DNA of 57,468 nt from an uncultured Eubacteriales bacterium (GCA_934454845.1 CAKSGV010000012.1:1-57468); one strand, 5' to 3'. Numbered from the stretch's first letter, positions 32,604 through 42,065 are shown. Notes: a model not told the origin generated them from the sequence alone. Made by a program: numbers and translations.

Positions 32604-33041
32604 TTATCTTCTTTTATAAAATATCAATTCTGGATCGCTCCCGTCACGCCCGTAAGAGCAGATAAGAATAAAACCCACAGAGCAAACTACTCCGAAGCAC
32701 ACTCCTAAATTGGCAAATTCGATCTGATTTCCGAGATAAACCGTATCGTTTCTTAAAAAAGCGGTTTTTTCTCCGCTTTCAAGCGGATATTTTAAATTTA
32801 AATACTCACCGGAAATTTCAAAAAGGTCAGAAATTTCCGGTATTTTTTCTGCCTTTAAATAAAAATTTATCTCGCTTACAAGCTTTGATTTGAATTCGGA
32901 GTAATATTTATTTCCTCCCATGCTTAAATACTTTTCTGCTATACAAGTTCCTACGAATTCGCCTTTTGCAAAACAGGAATTTTTTAAGCTGCATTTTTCA
33001 CACCTTGCCGCATTATCTCCCCCTTTAATATTTAATATCAT
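32604..33041 (-). CDS. Uncharacterised Cys-rich 145-residue protein
   Basis: The N-terminus has a cysteine cluster (CEKCSLKNSCFAKGEFVGTC) that could bind zinc or an iron-sulfur cluster. The rest is mixed, and a hydrophobic stretch near the C-terminus (NLGVCFGVVCSVGFILICS) could be a membrane segment or a buried core. It is convergent with the IclR gene (3 nt apart) and divergent from the GH36 gene. No family is recognised. Confidence 0.5.
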   Translation of the reverse strand: MILNIKGGDNAARCEKCSLKNSCFAKGEFVGTCIAEKYLSMGGNKYYSEFKSKLVSEINFYLKAEKIPEISDLFEISGEYLNLKYPLESGEKTAFLRNDTVYLGNQIEFANLGVCFGVVCSVGFILICSYGRDGSDPELIFYKRR

Positions 33042-33067
33042 AAAACTACGATTTTTTCAAGTATTCA

Positions 33068-33096
33068 TTGACTTAAAATAACTTATATAATATAAT
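33068..33096 (+). promoter_or_regulatory. Promoter of the GH36-type gene
   Basis: TTGACT (33068-33073), 17 nt, TATAAT (33091-33096). Confidence 0.7.
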
Positions 33097-33129
33097 TATT
33101 AAAATAATACATAATAAGGCGGTTGTTTT

Positions 33130-35040
33130 ATGAAGATCATAAAAGCATATCTTAACTTATGCGATAATTCAACTCAGGATTATGATATAAAAACAGAAAT
33201 AAAAGATATTAAAGGTGTTAAAGCCGTTTATTTTAAAGGCTTTTCGAAAATGCCGCTCGATATGGATTTCGGCGCGGGAATAGACTTTAAAATTGAAGGT
33301 TTTGAAAGCTTTGTTTCCGATTTCAGGCACTGCGAGATATGGTGTATGCCGGCTTTTGGTAAAGACACCAAAGATATCCCCGACGAAACACAGGGACTTA
33401 TCTGCAAAAAGGCCGACGGAAGTTTTGCTGTAGTTATCCCCGTCGTTTCGAAAAAATATAAATGCGTACTCTGCGGAAAAGAAGACGGCATTATCACAGC
33501 AAAGCTTTTCAGCTGGTATGATAAGCTTTCTTATTGTGAGGAGCTGGCATTCGTTTATGCAGAGGGCGATGATCCTTTTAAACTTCTTGAAAGCACTGTT
33601 AAAACAGCTCTCGAAGAATTAAACACAGGCGTGAGGATAAGAGCCGAGAGAAGATACCCCGAAATATTCGAATATCTCGGCTGGTGCAGCTGGGACGCTA
33701 TGGAAATCCGCGTAAACGAAGACGATCTTCTTAAAAAATGCGAAGAATTCAAAGAGAAAAGCATTCCTGTTAAATGGGCTGTTATTGACGATATGTGGGG
33801 CGAAGTTCACGATTTTTACGGAATGAAATATGAAAACCGCCGTGAAATGTTTAATATAATGCACTATTCAAAGCTTTATTCCTTTAAAGCCGACCCTATA
33901 AGATTTTCGAACGGACTTAAAAATTGCATTAAGAGAATGAACGATTACGGTATAACCGTCGGAATGTGGCACCCCACCACCGGATATTGGATGGGTATAG
34001 ATCCCGAGGGCGAAGTTTATAAAGATCTTAAGGACTCTATTATTTACACTCAAAAAGGCGCTTATATCCACGATTACAAGCAGGAAAATTCTTATAGATT
34101 TTATAATGCTTACCACGATTATTTAAGAAAATGCGGAGTTGAATTCGTAAAAATTGATAATCAGAGCATAAGTAAAAGATTTTATAAGAATCTTGCGCCT
34201 ATAGGCGAGGTCGCAAAAAATTATCACGACGGTATGGAAGCCTCTGTAGGTCAGCATTTTGACAACGCAATGATAAACTGTATGGGCATGGCAAGCGAGG
34301 ATATGTGGAGCAGGTCTGTAAGCCCTCTTTCAAGGTGCAGCGACGATTTCCAGCCTGAGGACAGTGCCTGGTTCTTAAAGCATATTATGCAGTGCTCCTA
34401 TAACGATCTTATTCAGGGGCAGTTTTATTTCTGCGACTGGGATATGTGGTGGACCGACGACGGACAGGCTGTTAAAAACAGCATTTTAAGGGCCGTCAGC
34501 GGAGGCCCGATTTATGTAAGTGATAAGATAGGCAGAAGCAACAGAGAGATTCTTATGCCGCTTATTACCGACGACGGAAAAATTTTAAGATGCGATAGGC
34601 CCGCTTTCCCCACCGCAGACTGCCTGACAGAGGACCCGACCGAGAATGATAAAATATTCAAGCTTCAAAACGTCTGTGATAACAGCGGAGTTATAGCCGT
34701 TTTTAATATCAATAAGAATGAAAAACCTGTTAGCGGAACTGTTTCTCCTTCTCAGGTTTACGGATTAGAGGGCGAAGAATTCGCAGTATATGAGCATTTT
34801 TCAAAGGAGCTTTTAATTCTTAAAAAGAACGATAAGTTCAATTTAAAACTTGATACTATAAACGATTATAAGCTTTACATTATCGTTCCTTTAAAAGACG
34901 GATTTGCACCTATCGGCAGAACGGATAAATTCATTTCGCCTAAAACCGTTCGCGGTGTATTCGGCGGTAAAGTCGAGCTGACAGAGCCGGGCGAATATGC
35001 CTATGTTGAAAACAAAAAGTTAGTAATAAATAAATCATAA
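33130..35040 (+). CDS. GH36-family alpha-galactosidase/raffinose-synthase-like protein
   Basis: A 636-residue protein without signal peptide. The features of the Sip1/raffinose-synthase branch of GH36 are visible: LGWCSWDAMEIR, PVKWAVIDDMWGE, GITVGMWHPTTGYW and VEFVKIDNQS with the expected nucleophile Asp, then AVSGGPIYVSDKIG. It likely cleaves or transfers alpha-galactosyl residues in the cytoplasm. AAGGCGG precedes the start and a terminator follows at 35050-35090, so it is a monocistronic unit near the KDG genes. Exact specificity cannot be read from the sequence. Confidence 0.85.
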   Translation: MKIIKAYLNLCDNSTQDYDIKTEIKDIKGVKAVYFKGFSKMPLDMDFGAGIDFKIEGFESFVSDFRHCEIWCMPAFGKDTKDIPDETQGLICKKADGSFAVVIPVVSKKYKCVLCGKEDGIITAKLFSWYDKLSYCEELAFVYAEGDDPFKLLESTVKTALEELNTGVRIRAERRYPEIFEYLGWCSWDAMEIRVNEDDLLKKCEEFKEKSIPVKWAVIDDMWGEVHDFYGMKYENRREMFNIMHYSKLYSFKADPIRFSNGLKNCIKRMNDYGITVGMWHPTTGYWMGIDPEGEVYKDLKDSIIYTQKGAYIHDYKQENSYRFYNAYHDYLRKCGVEFVKIDNQSISKRFYKNLAPIGEVAKNYHDGMEASVGQHFDNAMINCMGMASEDMWSRSVSPLSRCSDDFQPEDSAWFLKHIMQCSYNDLIQGQFYFCDWDMWWTDDGQAVKNSILRAVSGGPIYVSDKIGRSNREILMPLITDDGKILRCDRPAFPTADCLTEDPTENDKIFKLQNVCDNSGVIAVFNINKNEKPVSGTVSPSQVYGLEGEEFAVYEHFSKELLILKKNDKFNLKLDTINDYKLYIIVPLKDGFAPIGRTDKFISPKTVRGVFGGKVELTEPGEYAYVENKKLVINKS

Positions 35041-35049
35041 TATAAATAT

Positions 35050-35090
35050 TCGGGCGGTCTGCAAAAAACAGACCGCCCGAAAAAATTTTT
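35050..35090. terminator. Bidirectional terminator between GH36 gene and the SipW operon
   Basis: TCGGGCGGTCTG (35050-35061) and CAGACCGCCCGA (35069-35080) form a 12-bp stem, followed by AAAAAATTTTT giving T-runs on the plus side; the SipW operon ends at 35090. Confidence 0.85.
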
Positions 35091-35818
35091 TAATTATTTA
35101 TATTTTCGCCGTTTGAAATGATTTTGACGCCACTTAAAGCAAGCGTTCCCCACCTGCATTCAAATGTTACTTCGCCGTCGGTTTTAGGGGTGATAGAAAA
35201 CTCAAAGTCAGTGTTTGCAAAAATTGGGGCCGTGTAATACACCTCGCCCGAAGATAATGTTATCTTGCAAAAGCCCGAAGACATATCTGAGCCGCCTGAT
35301 TTAAGTTTGATTTCATAAAGTTTATCTTTATTAAGGAAATATTTACCGTCGGCTAAAACCTCGTCGCCGTTTTCATCAAAAACGCTTATTATCTTAAGAT
35401 CATAATTTGACGAGATAATATTCGAAACATCGCTGCTCTTAGTCGATGAAAACCACGCCCAGCTCGCTCCGCAAAGATATATAAGCGAAGCCGCCATTCC
35501 TAAAATCGAGGGAGCCAAAACCCTTACAGCCCTAAATTTACCGTCAGCATTTTTATTATGCCGATTATTTGTAAAGAAGCGGTAAATCCTTAAAGCTCTT
35601 TTTCGGTTAACAAAGGGAATCAAGCATAATTTATGAATTGCAAGCTCTTTTTTCCAATAAAGAAGCTCTCCTTTATCATAAGCTCTTCCTATTTCGGTTT
35701 TGATGTATTTCTTCTCTTCATTAAAATCCTTAAAAAAGAAGATTACTTTAAGAATTACAAGAAAAGTAATAATCGCCGAAAGAAAAAGGAAAATAAGCAA
35801 GGCTCCGGTTTCTTTCAT
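35090..35818 (-). CDS. Membrane-anchored SipW-cluster protein
   Basis: A 242-residue protein with an N-terminal membrane helix (ALLIFLFLSAIITFLVILKVIFFF), a cytoplasmic basic stretch, a second hydrophobic segment (LGMAASLIYLCGASWAWFSS) and a C-terminal extracellular beta-rich domain. The AWFSS motif after the helix resembles the AWFTD/S signature of TasA/camelysin-like substrates of SipW. It is the last gene of the operon before the terminator, 37 nt after the previous stop. Probably a surface or assembly protein of the fibre system. Confidence 0.65.
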   Translation of the reverse strand: MKETGALLIFLFLSAIITFLVILKVIFFFKDFNEEKKYIKTEIGRAYDKGELLYWKKELAIHKLCLIPFVNRKRALRIYRFFTNNRHNKNADGKFRAVRVLAPSILGMAASLIYLCGASWAWFSSTKSSDVSNIISSNYDLKIISVFDENGDEVLADGKYFLNKDKLYEIKLKSGGSDMSSGFCKITLSSGEVYYTAPIFANTDFEFSITPKTDGEVTFECRWGTLALSGVKIISNGENINN

Positions 35819-35855
35819 TACACCGATCCCCCCTTTCGATAAATTATTTTTAAAA

Positions 35856-37106
35856 TCAGTCTTTAACTACCGTGTACCAAATGTCGCCGTTTTCTTTAGT
35901 TTCTCTTACAACATGGTAACCGCTCGCTAAAAAGTTTCCGTGCGGATTTTCAGAAGCACTGTCAGACGGATCGAAATTTACAAATGTTCCGCCTTTAATT
36001 ATTATCTTGGCGGTTCCGTTTCTGTAAGCCGAGTCTATGCAGTTAATTACATACTTGCTGCCATAGACAGGGTTTAAGTAAGGCTCGGCGTTAAACATTC
36101 CGCCGTTTATTATAAGCGTTCCTTTTTGTACCTGAACGGCAGTTCCGCCGCCGTAATAAGAGCCTCCGTTGATAGTAAGAACGGCGCCGTTATTGATGTT
36201 AATTGCATATCCGCCGTTTACACCTGTATCAATTCCGCCGTTAGCAGAAGCATTTATCGTAGTATCGGCATTGATAGTTAAGGCGATAAAATTAGTGTTG
36301 TTATCACCCATATTATCGGGCGAAATTATCTTAGCGTCTAAGTTAAGCGTTGCAGGATTATTGATAGAAAAAATATCAGCTAAAGTGTCTTCCGGATTGT
36401 TGGTTTTTAAATCGTTTGCAACACTTACTATTCCGCCGCTCGAAAGTTGAGTTTTAAGTTCCGCAGAATTCATAACCGGATATAAAGCCGTTGAATCATA
36501 ATCATTTGAAATGCTGTCTTTTTCAACATTATCCTGTGTTGCATAAACGGTGATCGAAATATCTTCAATCGATTTATTCTGATAAGTATTAGGAGCGTCT
36601 TCTCTCATATGGCCGCTTAAGGTCATAATGTCATAATCTGCGCTATCCGCCGTTTTTGCCGCAAGCTTGTGCTCTGCAGCGGGGGAATAATCCGCACCTT
36701 CAAGCTTAACTGTCCAATTTATAACATTATTTAATTCAGCGTCGCCGCCAATACCTGTAATTACTACCTTATACTTAAGCGCAAGGTTTCCGATATTAGA
36801 TATCTTAAGCTCGGGAAGATCGTAAGTGCAGCCGGGCTCCCATAAGATCTGCGCTCTTTGATCGGCAGTTTTGAAATTAAGCTTTTCACCCTCGGCATTT
36901 GCCCAGGAAGTGGGGTTGCCCGCAGTATCCCACGCGGTCGCGTATTCAAGCTTTAATTCAAGATTACCCGAAACTATACGGTTGACTTGTGTTTTAGCCG
37001 AATCGGTAAACCACGCGAATGTGGTGGACACAAGCATTACTAAGCAGACAGCCACAGAAAAAACACTGTAAATAAGTGCGTTTTTAACTGACTTTTGTTT
37101 AGTCAT
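35856..37106 (-). CDS. SipW-dependent secreted surface protein
   Basis: 416 residues: an N-terminal signal (ALIYSVFSVAVCLVMLVSTTFAWFTDSAKT) with the AWFTDS signature seen in SipW-cognate proteins, a TasA/CalY-like beta domain (LELKLEYATAWD...NIGNLALKYKVVITG), and a C-terminal part with beta-helix-type repeats (TINGGSYYGG, TLIINGGMF, KIIIKGGTF). AAGGAGGTAAG precedes the start. It is a close paralogue of the protein encoded at 37135-38589, which shares the ALKYKL-type core. Cell-surface fibre or adhesin role inferred. Confidence 0.8.
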   Translation of the reverse strand: MTKQKSVKNALIYSVFSVAVCLVMLVSTTFAWFTDSAKTQVNRIVSGNLELKLEYATAWDTAGNPTSWANAEGEKLNFKTADQRAQILWEPGCTYDLPELKISNIGNLALKYKVVITGIGGDAELNNVINWTVKLEGADYSPAAEHKLAAKTADSADYDIMTLSGHMREDAPNTYQNKSIEDISITVYATQDNVEKDSISNDYDSTALYPVMNSAELKTQLSSGGIVSVANDLKTNNPEDTLADIFSINNPATLNLDAKIISPDNMGDNNTNFIALTINADTTINASANGGIDTGVNGGYAININNGAVLTINGGSYYGGGTAVQVQKGTLIINGGMFNAEPYLNPVYGSKYVINCIDSAYRNGTAKIIIKGGTFVNFDPSDSASENPHGNFLASGYHVVRETKENGDIWYTVVKD

Positions 37107-37134
37107 TTTCTTACCTCCTTAGTTCTTGGAAAAA

Positions 37135-38589
37135 TTATTTTACTTTAACAACAAGCTGATCGGCAGAGAGAATTCTGTGATAATTTCCGCTTTCAACTCC
37201 TGTCTGATAGGAGAATATATACTGACCGTCTGAAGATAATACAAAGCTGTCTGTAACTATCATTCTTTCAGCCCACTTATTATAGTTTTCGGTAGGAGTT
37301 GCGGTAAATCCGTCAAATGTGCAGTTTTCAACAGCTATGTTGTAGCTTATTCCGTCGATAATGTGATCTAAGAATATAGCGGATTTTGCAGCGGAAGAAG
37401 TATTTTTAAATTCACTGTTTTTAACGGTCAGGTTTACAGGAGTGTTTCCTTCACTGTAGATTTTAATTCCGTAACCTTCAGTATTGAATTCACAGCCGTC
37501 AAAAACAATATCTTTGCAGCCATAGCCCACCTGAGAAACAGGAGAAGTAAATGTGCAGTCTTTAAATACGAATTTTGAGCCGATTGTCTGCTTAAGTTCA
37601 GTATTTAATTCGCAGTTGATAAAGGTAACCACGCCGCCGCGGGCACAAATTCCTTTGATTTCTCCTGCATCGACGGTGATACCCTGGAAAGTAAGGTTTG
37701 CACCGTCTTGATAGCAAAGCGAGCCTTCAGAGCCGGGATTGGTATTTTGGAATTTAAGCTTTGTGGTCTTATCACCGGTTACTTTGATTTCGGAAGTCTG
37801 ACCTTGAGCAGGAGTAGATATTCCGCTGTCAAAAAAAGCGGTAGAGTTTGAGGGAAGAACTATCTGAGTAGGTGTTGTCTTGCCGGTAGAAGAATTAACA
37901 GTCTTTGCCGCCGTAATCGCAGACTTTAAGGCATTGTTCACAGTTTCCTGATCTCCCGCAGGAATAGAAACAGTTTTTATATCTTCATACTCTGCGAACT
38001 TATCATAAAGATTATCTTTACTGTCGCTCTCGTATGTATTCTGTGTTGCTACTACTGTAAGTCCAAGACCAGAAAGCTCTTTTCCCTGATAGATGTTAGA
38101 AGCGGATTCAGCCATATGACCTTGGATATAAAGAACTTCGCTTAATTCGTCTTTAGTGTTAAGCTTGCCCTCAAATATGCTGAGGTCTATAACGCTGCCG
38201 TCTGCTTTTACAACAGAAAAGCTGATCACTTTAAGTAAATCGCTGTCACCTGTAATGCCATTTAAAGCAAGCTTATACTTAAGTGCGAGGCTTCCGTTGT
38301 TTTTAATTTTAAATCCCTCGGTTTTAAAAGTGCAGCCGGGCTCCCAAAGCAATGCTTCGCCTGAAATCCCGTCTGCATTTTTAAATTTAAGTCCGGTGTT
38401 CTGTACCGACTCTGTGCCGGATTCGTTTACTATATCAACTTTAAGTTCACCGGCCTGAATTTTGTTTACAGCGGTCTTTGCAGAATCTGTAAACCATGCA
38501 AATGTGGTGCCAAGCGCCATAAGTGCACATACAGAAACCGAAACTATGCTTGCAACAAGTGACCGCTTGACTGAATTACTGTTTGTCAT
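37135..38589 (-). CDS. SipW-dependent secreted beta-helix surface protein
   Basis: About 484 residues. The start at MTNSNSVKRSLV has AAGGAGGAAAAG in front. Signal: SLVASIVSVSVCALMALGTTFAWFTDSAKT. Next come a TasA/CalY-like domain (ELKVDIVNES..SLALKYKLALNG) and a C-terminal right-handed beta-helix (LTFQGITVDAG, VVTFINCELN, FVFKDCTFTS, IVFDGCEFN). It shares the operon with its paralogue downstream and with the peptidase that should process it. The ligand or polymer partner is unknown. Confidence 0.8.
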   Translation of the reverse strand: MTNSNSVKRSLVASIVSVSVCALMALGTTFAWFTDSAKTAVNKIQAGELKVDIVNESGTESVQNTGLKFKNADGISGEALLWEPGCTFKTEGFKIKNNGSLALKYKLALNGITGDSDLLKVISFSVVKADGSVIDLSIFEGKLNTKDELSEVLYIQGHMAESASNIYQGKELSGLGLTVVATQNTYESDSKDNLYDKFAEYEDIKTVSIPAGDQETVNNALKSAITAAKTVNSSTGKTTPTQIVLPSNSTAFFDSGISTPAQGQTSEIKVTGDKTTKLKFQNTNPGSEGSLCYQDGANLTFQGITVDAGEIKGICARGGVVTFINCELNTELKQTIGSKFVFKDCTFTSPVSQVGYGCKDIVFDGCEFNTEGYGIKIYSEGNTPVNLTVKNSEFKNTSSAAKSAIFLDHIIDGISYNIAVENCTFDGFTATPTENYNKWAERMIVTDSFVLSSDGQYIFSYQTGVESGNYHRILSADQLVVKVK

Positions 38590-38645
38590 TGTTCTTTTCC
38601 TCCTTAAAAATTTTATCAATGACTTTTATGTAAGCGCTAACGCGA

Positions 38646-39302
38646 TTACTGCCCGTTTTCCGATTTACTAAGCTCGGCTTTTAGTTTTAAAAGCTCATCC
38701 ATGAGTCTTTGGTTTTCTTCCTTTTCGGATCTTATTTCCTCTAGTTTTTCCTCTTTATATTTTTTAAACAATCTTATACAGCGAACTCCCTCTGATAAGA
38801 TAAGAAGAAAAAACGGAATAAAAATGCAAATTATATAACCGGGAGTGGTTTTTAAAAATCTGAAAAATTTACCCACATTAGGAACAGACCTAATATATTT
38901 CCCGAGAATATAAGGATATGTAACCACGGTTTCATCATCGGTGCCCGTTGTCGTTCCGTAAGTTACAAACCCGGGCTGACCGGCGGCGTCAAGGGTTTTT
39001 TTCCTGATTTTATGGGTTACCGTCTCTCCGAAGTTTTCGGGGTTTTGCGAAGAAAAGGCGATTATATCCCCCACTTTGAGCTCTTCGGGATCAACGGGCT
39101 TTGTAAGCACAAGGTCGCCTGCTTTAAAATCCGTTTTACTCATAGAATCGGAAAGCACGATAAAAGCTTTAAATCCGAAAACACTTCTGTCCGACCTATC
39201 AAACGAAGTAACGGAAATTATAGTAAATATCATTACGGACACAGCGATAACAACCATCACGCCGACAAATATCCTTCTTAATATCTCAAGTATCTTCATC
39301 AT
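38646..39302 (-). CDS. sipW: SipW-type (ER-type) signal peptidase I
   Basis: A 218-residue membrane protease that processes the TasA-like proteins of the same operon. It has an N-terminal membrane anchor, catalytic Ser in LSDSMSKTDFKAGDLV, the VGDIIAF strand, and VTHKI, where ER-type peptidases use His instead of the Lys of LepB. A C-terminal helix (YIICIFIPFFLLILSEGVRCI) and a charged coiled tail (EEKLEEIRSEKEENQRLMDELLKLK) follow. It overlaps the upstream zinc-ribbon gene by 4 nt (ATGA). Confidence 0.93.
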   Translation of the reverse strand: MMKILEILRRIFVGVMVVIAVSVMIFTIISVTSFDRSDRSVFGFKAFIVLSDSMSKTDFKAGDLVLTKPVDPEELKVGDIIAFSSQNPENFGETVTHKIRKKTLDAAGQPGFVTYGTTTGTDDETVVTYPYILGKYIRSVPNVGKFFRFLKTTPGYIICIFIPFFLLILSEGVRCIRLFKKYKEEKLEEIRSEKEENQRLMDELLKLKAELSKSENGQ

Positions 39303-39529
39303 TTCTCCCCCGCCGGCTTAATGCACATATCAAGAAGTTCTTTTATCTGTAATTCATTAAGAGTGTTCGGATCGTCGGGATCGGGCAGATAATAAAGTTC
39401 AAAGTAGCAATTCTCGCAAAGCTGACCTGCTCCGCTGACATAATTATTCCGCTTTTTTACCAGCACCGAACTGAGTACCCCGGTATCCTTTCCGCAAATA
39501 ATGCATTTTTCGGTTTCATTATTCTGCAT
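39299..39529 (-). CDS. Small zinc-ribbon protein of the SipW operon
   Basis: A 76-residue protein with two CxxC pairs (KCIICGKDTG and LCENCYFELYYLPDPDD) forming a probable zinc ribbon. It overlaps sipW by 4 nt, so it is translationally coupled. No secretion signal is seen. Its role in an otherwise extracytoplasmic cluster is unclear; a regulatory or chaperone function is possible. Confidence 0.65.
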   Translation of the reverse strand: MQNNETEKCIICGKDTGVLSSVLVKKRNNYVSGAGQLCENCYFELYYLPDPDDPNTLNELQIKELLDMCIKPAGEK

Positions 39530-39540
39530 AATATCACCGC

Positions 39541-40083
39541 CTAAAATAATCGCTCGGTATTATTTCTCGCCTGAACGGCGTCTGCACAAACCGTGAACTT
39601 AAGATCTTTATTTTGGCTGAAAGCGGCATCCGGGGGATAATAGAATTCCATTGTTAAAACTTTTCTTTCTCCTGAGGTTAAAATTTCATCAAAGGCTTTA
39701 ATGCTATCTTTTTTACAAAGCTCCTCTGCTTTTCCGCTCAATAATTCTTTTTCCTTATCTTTAACCGTGATAATAAGCTCATCTGCAAGGCCACCCGAAA
39801 CATCTCTAAGGTAGACTTTATAATAAATCTCGGTTGTGCTTTCGTTTTCAACAAAGAAATCTTTTTTAACCGTCATTCCCGGTTCAAACAAAAATTCATT
39901 ATCGGAAATTATAGGTTTTTCATCATTTATATTTATCTGAACTTTATCGGTCTTGAAAAAATTACCTTTTTTGTCCACAGATATAAAATAAAGAGCGAAA
40001 GTTGAAACGCAAAGGCAAACCGACAAGATCACGATAATTGCGATCTTACCGGCAATTTTCTTTGATGTATTATTCTGCCGCAT
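39541..40083 (-). CDS. TasA/CalY-like small secreted protein
   Basis: 180 residues with a signal anchor (KIAIIVILSVCLCVSTFALYFIS) and a beta-rich domain (FLFEPGMTVKKDFFVENESTTEIYYKVYLRD) typical of the TasA/camelysin family. Its start lies 55 nt inside the preceding gene, with GGGGAAGAG in front, so the two are coupled. It is a probable minor fibre subunit or nucleator processed by SipW. Confidence 0.7.
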   Translation of the reverse strand: MRQNNTSKKIAGKIAIIVILSVCLCVSTFALYFISVDKKGNFFKTDKVQININDEKPIISDNEFLFEPGMTVKKDFFVENESTTEIYYKVYLRDVSGGLADELIITVKDKEKELLSGKAEELCKKDSIKAFDEILTSGERKVLTMEFYYPPDAAFSQNKDLKFTVCADAVQARNNTERLF

Positions 40084-40805
40084 TTTCTCTTCCCCCTTTT
40101 ATTTGCTAACTTTATAATACTGTATCCTGAAATCACTATTATCAAAGCCAACAAGGCTATAAAAGCTCTTCTTCCCGTTTCAGGAGAAAATCCTAGATTA
40201 TCTTTATCATCTGCAAGCCAGATAAAATCCGCCGATAGATCAAGATTCGCATATTCATTGTTTGTTTCGGTCGGCAAGTAAGCCTTAACGGCATAGTTTA
40301 TATCTTCCTGCGAGAAGCCGTTGCTTTTCAGGGCTACACAAACACCGTCTGTAAGGTCTTTGATTTTGCCGTCGAAAAGCTCGCGGCTGCTGTCGGTCAA
40401 AACAACTTTTATATGTAAAGCTTCGGCAAGCTTTTTATCCTGCTGCGGCAAAGCTTTAAATCTTACGGTGATCTTATCCTTATAATTTACTCTTACGCGG
40501 TAATACTCGGTTTTGCTGTCGCCGGGTAAAATGTTCTGAAAATTGAAAGCTTCGTTTTCCTGAGAGTGGAGCTTGTAAAGACTTAAAGCAGTTTCATTTT
40601 TCTCCTGCGGTGAGAAATTATTTTCTGTCTGTCCGTCGCTTTGACTTACATCGGAGATCTTATTTCCGCTCACTATAGCGCTCTCTTTGGAATTTTCCTG
40701 TCTGCCGCGGATAAGCTGCCAAAATATTCCAAAAAGGCTTGCGGCAACAAGCACAGCCAAAACAATTATTGTTATACTGATTTTTTGCTTTTTTCGCATC
40801 GGCAT
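40029..40805 (-). CDS. Membrane-anchored TasA-like surface protein
   Basis: 258 residues: signal/anchor (ISITIIVLAVLVAASLFGIFWQLI), an extracellular domain (LPGDSKTEYYRVRVNYKDKITVRFKAL), then a second hydrophobic helix (AFIALLALIIVISGYSIIKL) and a basic tail, so it stays anchored at both ends. First gene of the seven-gene operon. It lies 63 bp from the left 19-bp inverted repeat, and no good promoter is visible in that gap. Expression probably depends on the invertible promoter described for 42193-42221. Confidence 0.7.
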   Translation of the reverse strand: MPMRKKQKISITIIVLAVLVAASLFGIFWQLIRGRQENSKESAIVSGNKISDVSQSDGQTENNFSPQEKNETALSLYKLHSQENEAFNFQNILPGDSKTEYYRVRVNYKDKITVRFKALPQQDKKLAEALHIKVVLTDSSRELFDGKIKDLTDGVCVALKSNGFSQEDINYAVKAYLPTETNNEYANLDLSADFIWLADDKDNLGFSPETGRRAFIALLALIIVISGYSIIKLANKRGKRKCGRIIHQRKLPVRSQLS

Positions 40806-40867
40806 ATCTCTTTCTTAGTATTTTTAATAGATTTCAGGAAAAACTAAAACATACTTCAACCTTATCT

Positions 40868-40886
40868 TTTCGCAGAGTTCGGCACT
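40868..40886 (+). repeat. Left 19-bp inverted repeat (IRL) of the putative invertible segment
   Basis: TTTCGCAGAGTTCGGCACT, whose reverse complement is at 42256-42274 (19/19). It is also part of a hairpin TTTTCGCAGAGT...ACTCTGCGAAAA. Confidence 0.75.
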
Positions 40887-40955
40887 CTGCGAAAATCAGC
40901 CTAAAAATGTGCTTAAAAAAGGATTTTTAAAATATGTGCGGATTATTTTGACTGC

Positions 40956-42065
40956 TCAAAATCCCGAAACCCACAGCTTATTCATATTTTCTCTTTTAAG
41001 CTCCAAAGAGGAATGAACATATCTTTCAAGCGTAACAGTAGTAGACGAGTGGCCTAAAATTTCCGAAAGCGATTTTATTTCAAATCCCGCCTCTACTGCA
41101 CGTGTTGCAAAGGTGTGTCTTAGAGTATGGCAGTGCACGCCTTTAAGTCCGCATTCGGAAGAAAACTTTTTCATATAATACTGAAGAAGTCTTGGCTCCA
41201 TAAAGTTTTCACATCCTGTTAAAATAAACGCGTTATTATTTTCCTTTTTCATTTTTTCGCAAAGCCGTGAAACTTGATCGGTTAAAGGAATCAGTCTTAC
41301 GGATTTATCGCTTTTAGGTCTGTCGAGTAAGATTTTTGTACTTTTTTCGTTTTTATTATTTATATCTCTTATTCTCTGCAAAGAGTGTGTTACATAAACA
41401 GTCTTGTCTTTAAGGTTGATATCTCCCCACTTAAGCGCACAAAGCTCGCCGATCCTTAAGCCTGTGTAAAGAGAGAGCAACAGACCGAATTTGCAAAAAT
41501 TCATATCTTTTAAAAGGTAATCAACTAAAAGCGTTTGCTCGTCTTTTGATAAAACTCTTATATCCTTTTTTGTTTCTTTAGGAAAATTGATTTCGGGAAA
41601 TGTAACCTTATTTTCGGTCCTTTTTGAAATAAATTTTAAAATTCCGTTTAGAATAACCAGAATATCGCGCACGGTTTTCACACAAAGTCTGTCCTTTTCT
41701 AAAAGTTCAAAGCTGAATTCGGTGATAATTCGGTCATTTATTTCATAAATTCTTAAATTTCCGAGTTTCGGAATAATATATTTTTTAAGCACCGACGAAT
41801 ATTTAATATAGGTGCTTTCTCTGATTTTTATTTTTCTTTGCTCAAGCCAGCTTTCGCAAAAGTCTTTTAATCTGCTAAAGCTTTCTTCGGATCTTTCTTC
41901 CGATAAAAATTCCGCTCTTTTTTGCATAACTTTAAGCTTTGCTTCTCGGTAGCTTGAGCCGTAGCAAAAGCCATATCTTATCTTACCGTTTTGATCGTAA
42001 TTTTTAATAAATCTTGCTTCCCACCTCCCATCTTTTCTCTTGAAAATGTTTTCTCCTTTTGACAT
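40956..42065 (-). CDS. Tyrosine recombinase between 19-bp inverted repeats
   Basis: 369 residues: N-terminal AP2-like arm-binding domain (KRKDGRWEARFIKNYD), SAM-like core (FCESWLEQRKIKIRESTYIKYSSVL), catalytic domain with Arg in YTGLRIGELCAL, the CHTLRHTFATRA box, LGHSSTTVT and the nucleophile in LERYVHSS. All R..HxxR..H..Y residues are present, so it should be active. It has CGGAGGT before the start. The gene lies wholly inside a segment bounded by a perfect 19-bp inverted repeat and next to the SipW operon, which suggests a DNA inversion switch. A relic of an integrated element is the alternative. Confidence 0.9.
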   Translation of the reverse strand: MSKGENIFKRKDGRWEARFIKNYDQNGKIRYGFCYGSSYREAKLKVMQKRAEFLSEERSEESFSRLKDFCESWLEQRKIKIRESTYIKYSSVLKKYIIPKLGNLRIYEINDRIITEFSFELLEKDRLCVKTVRDILVILNGILKFISKRTENKVTFPEINFPKETKKDIRVLSKDEQTLLVDYLLKDMNFCKFGLLLSLYTGLRIGELCALKWGDINLKDKTVYVTHSLQRIRDINNKNEKSTKILLDRPKSDKSVRLIPLTDQVSRLCEKMKKENNNAFILTGCENFMEPRLLQYYMKKFSSECGLKGVHCHTLRHTFATRAVEAGFEIKSLSEILGHSSTTVTLERYVHSSLELKRENMNKLWVSGF

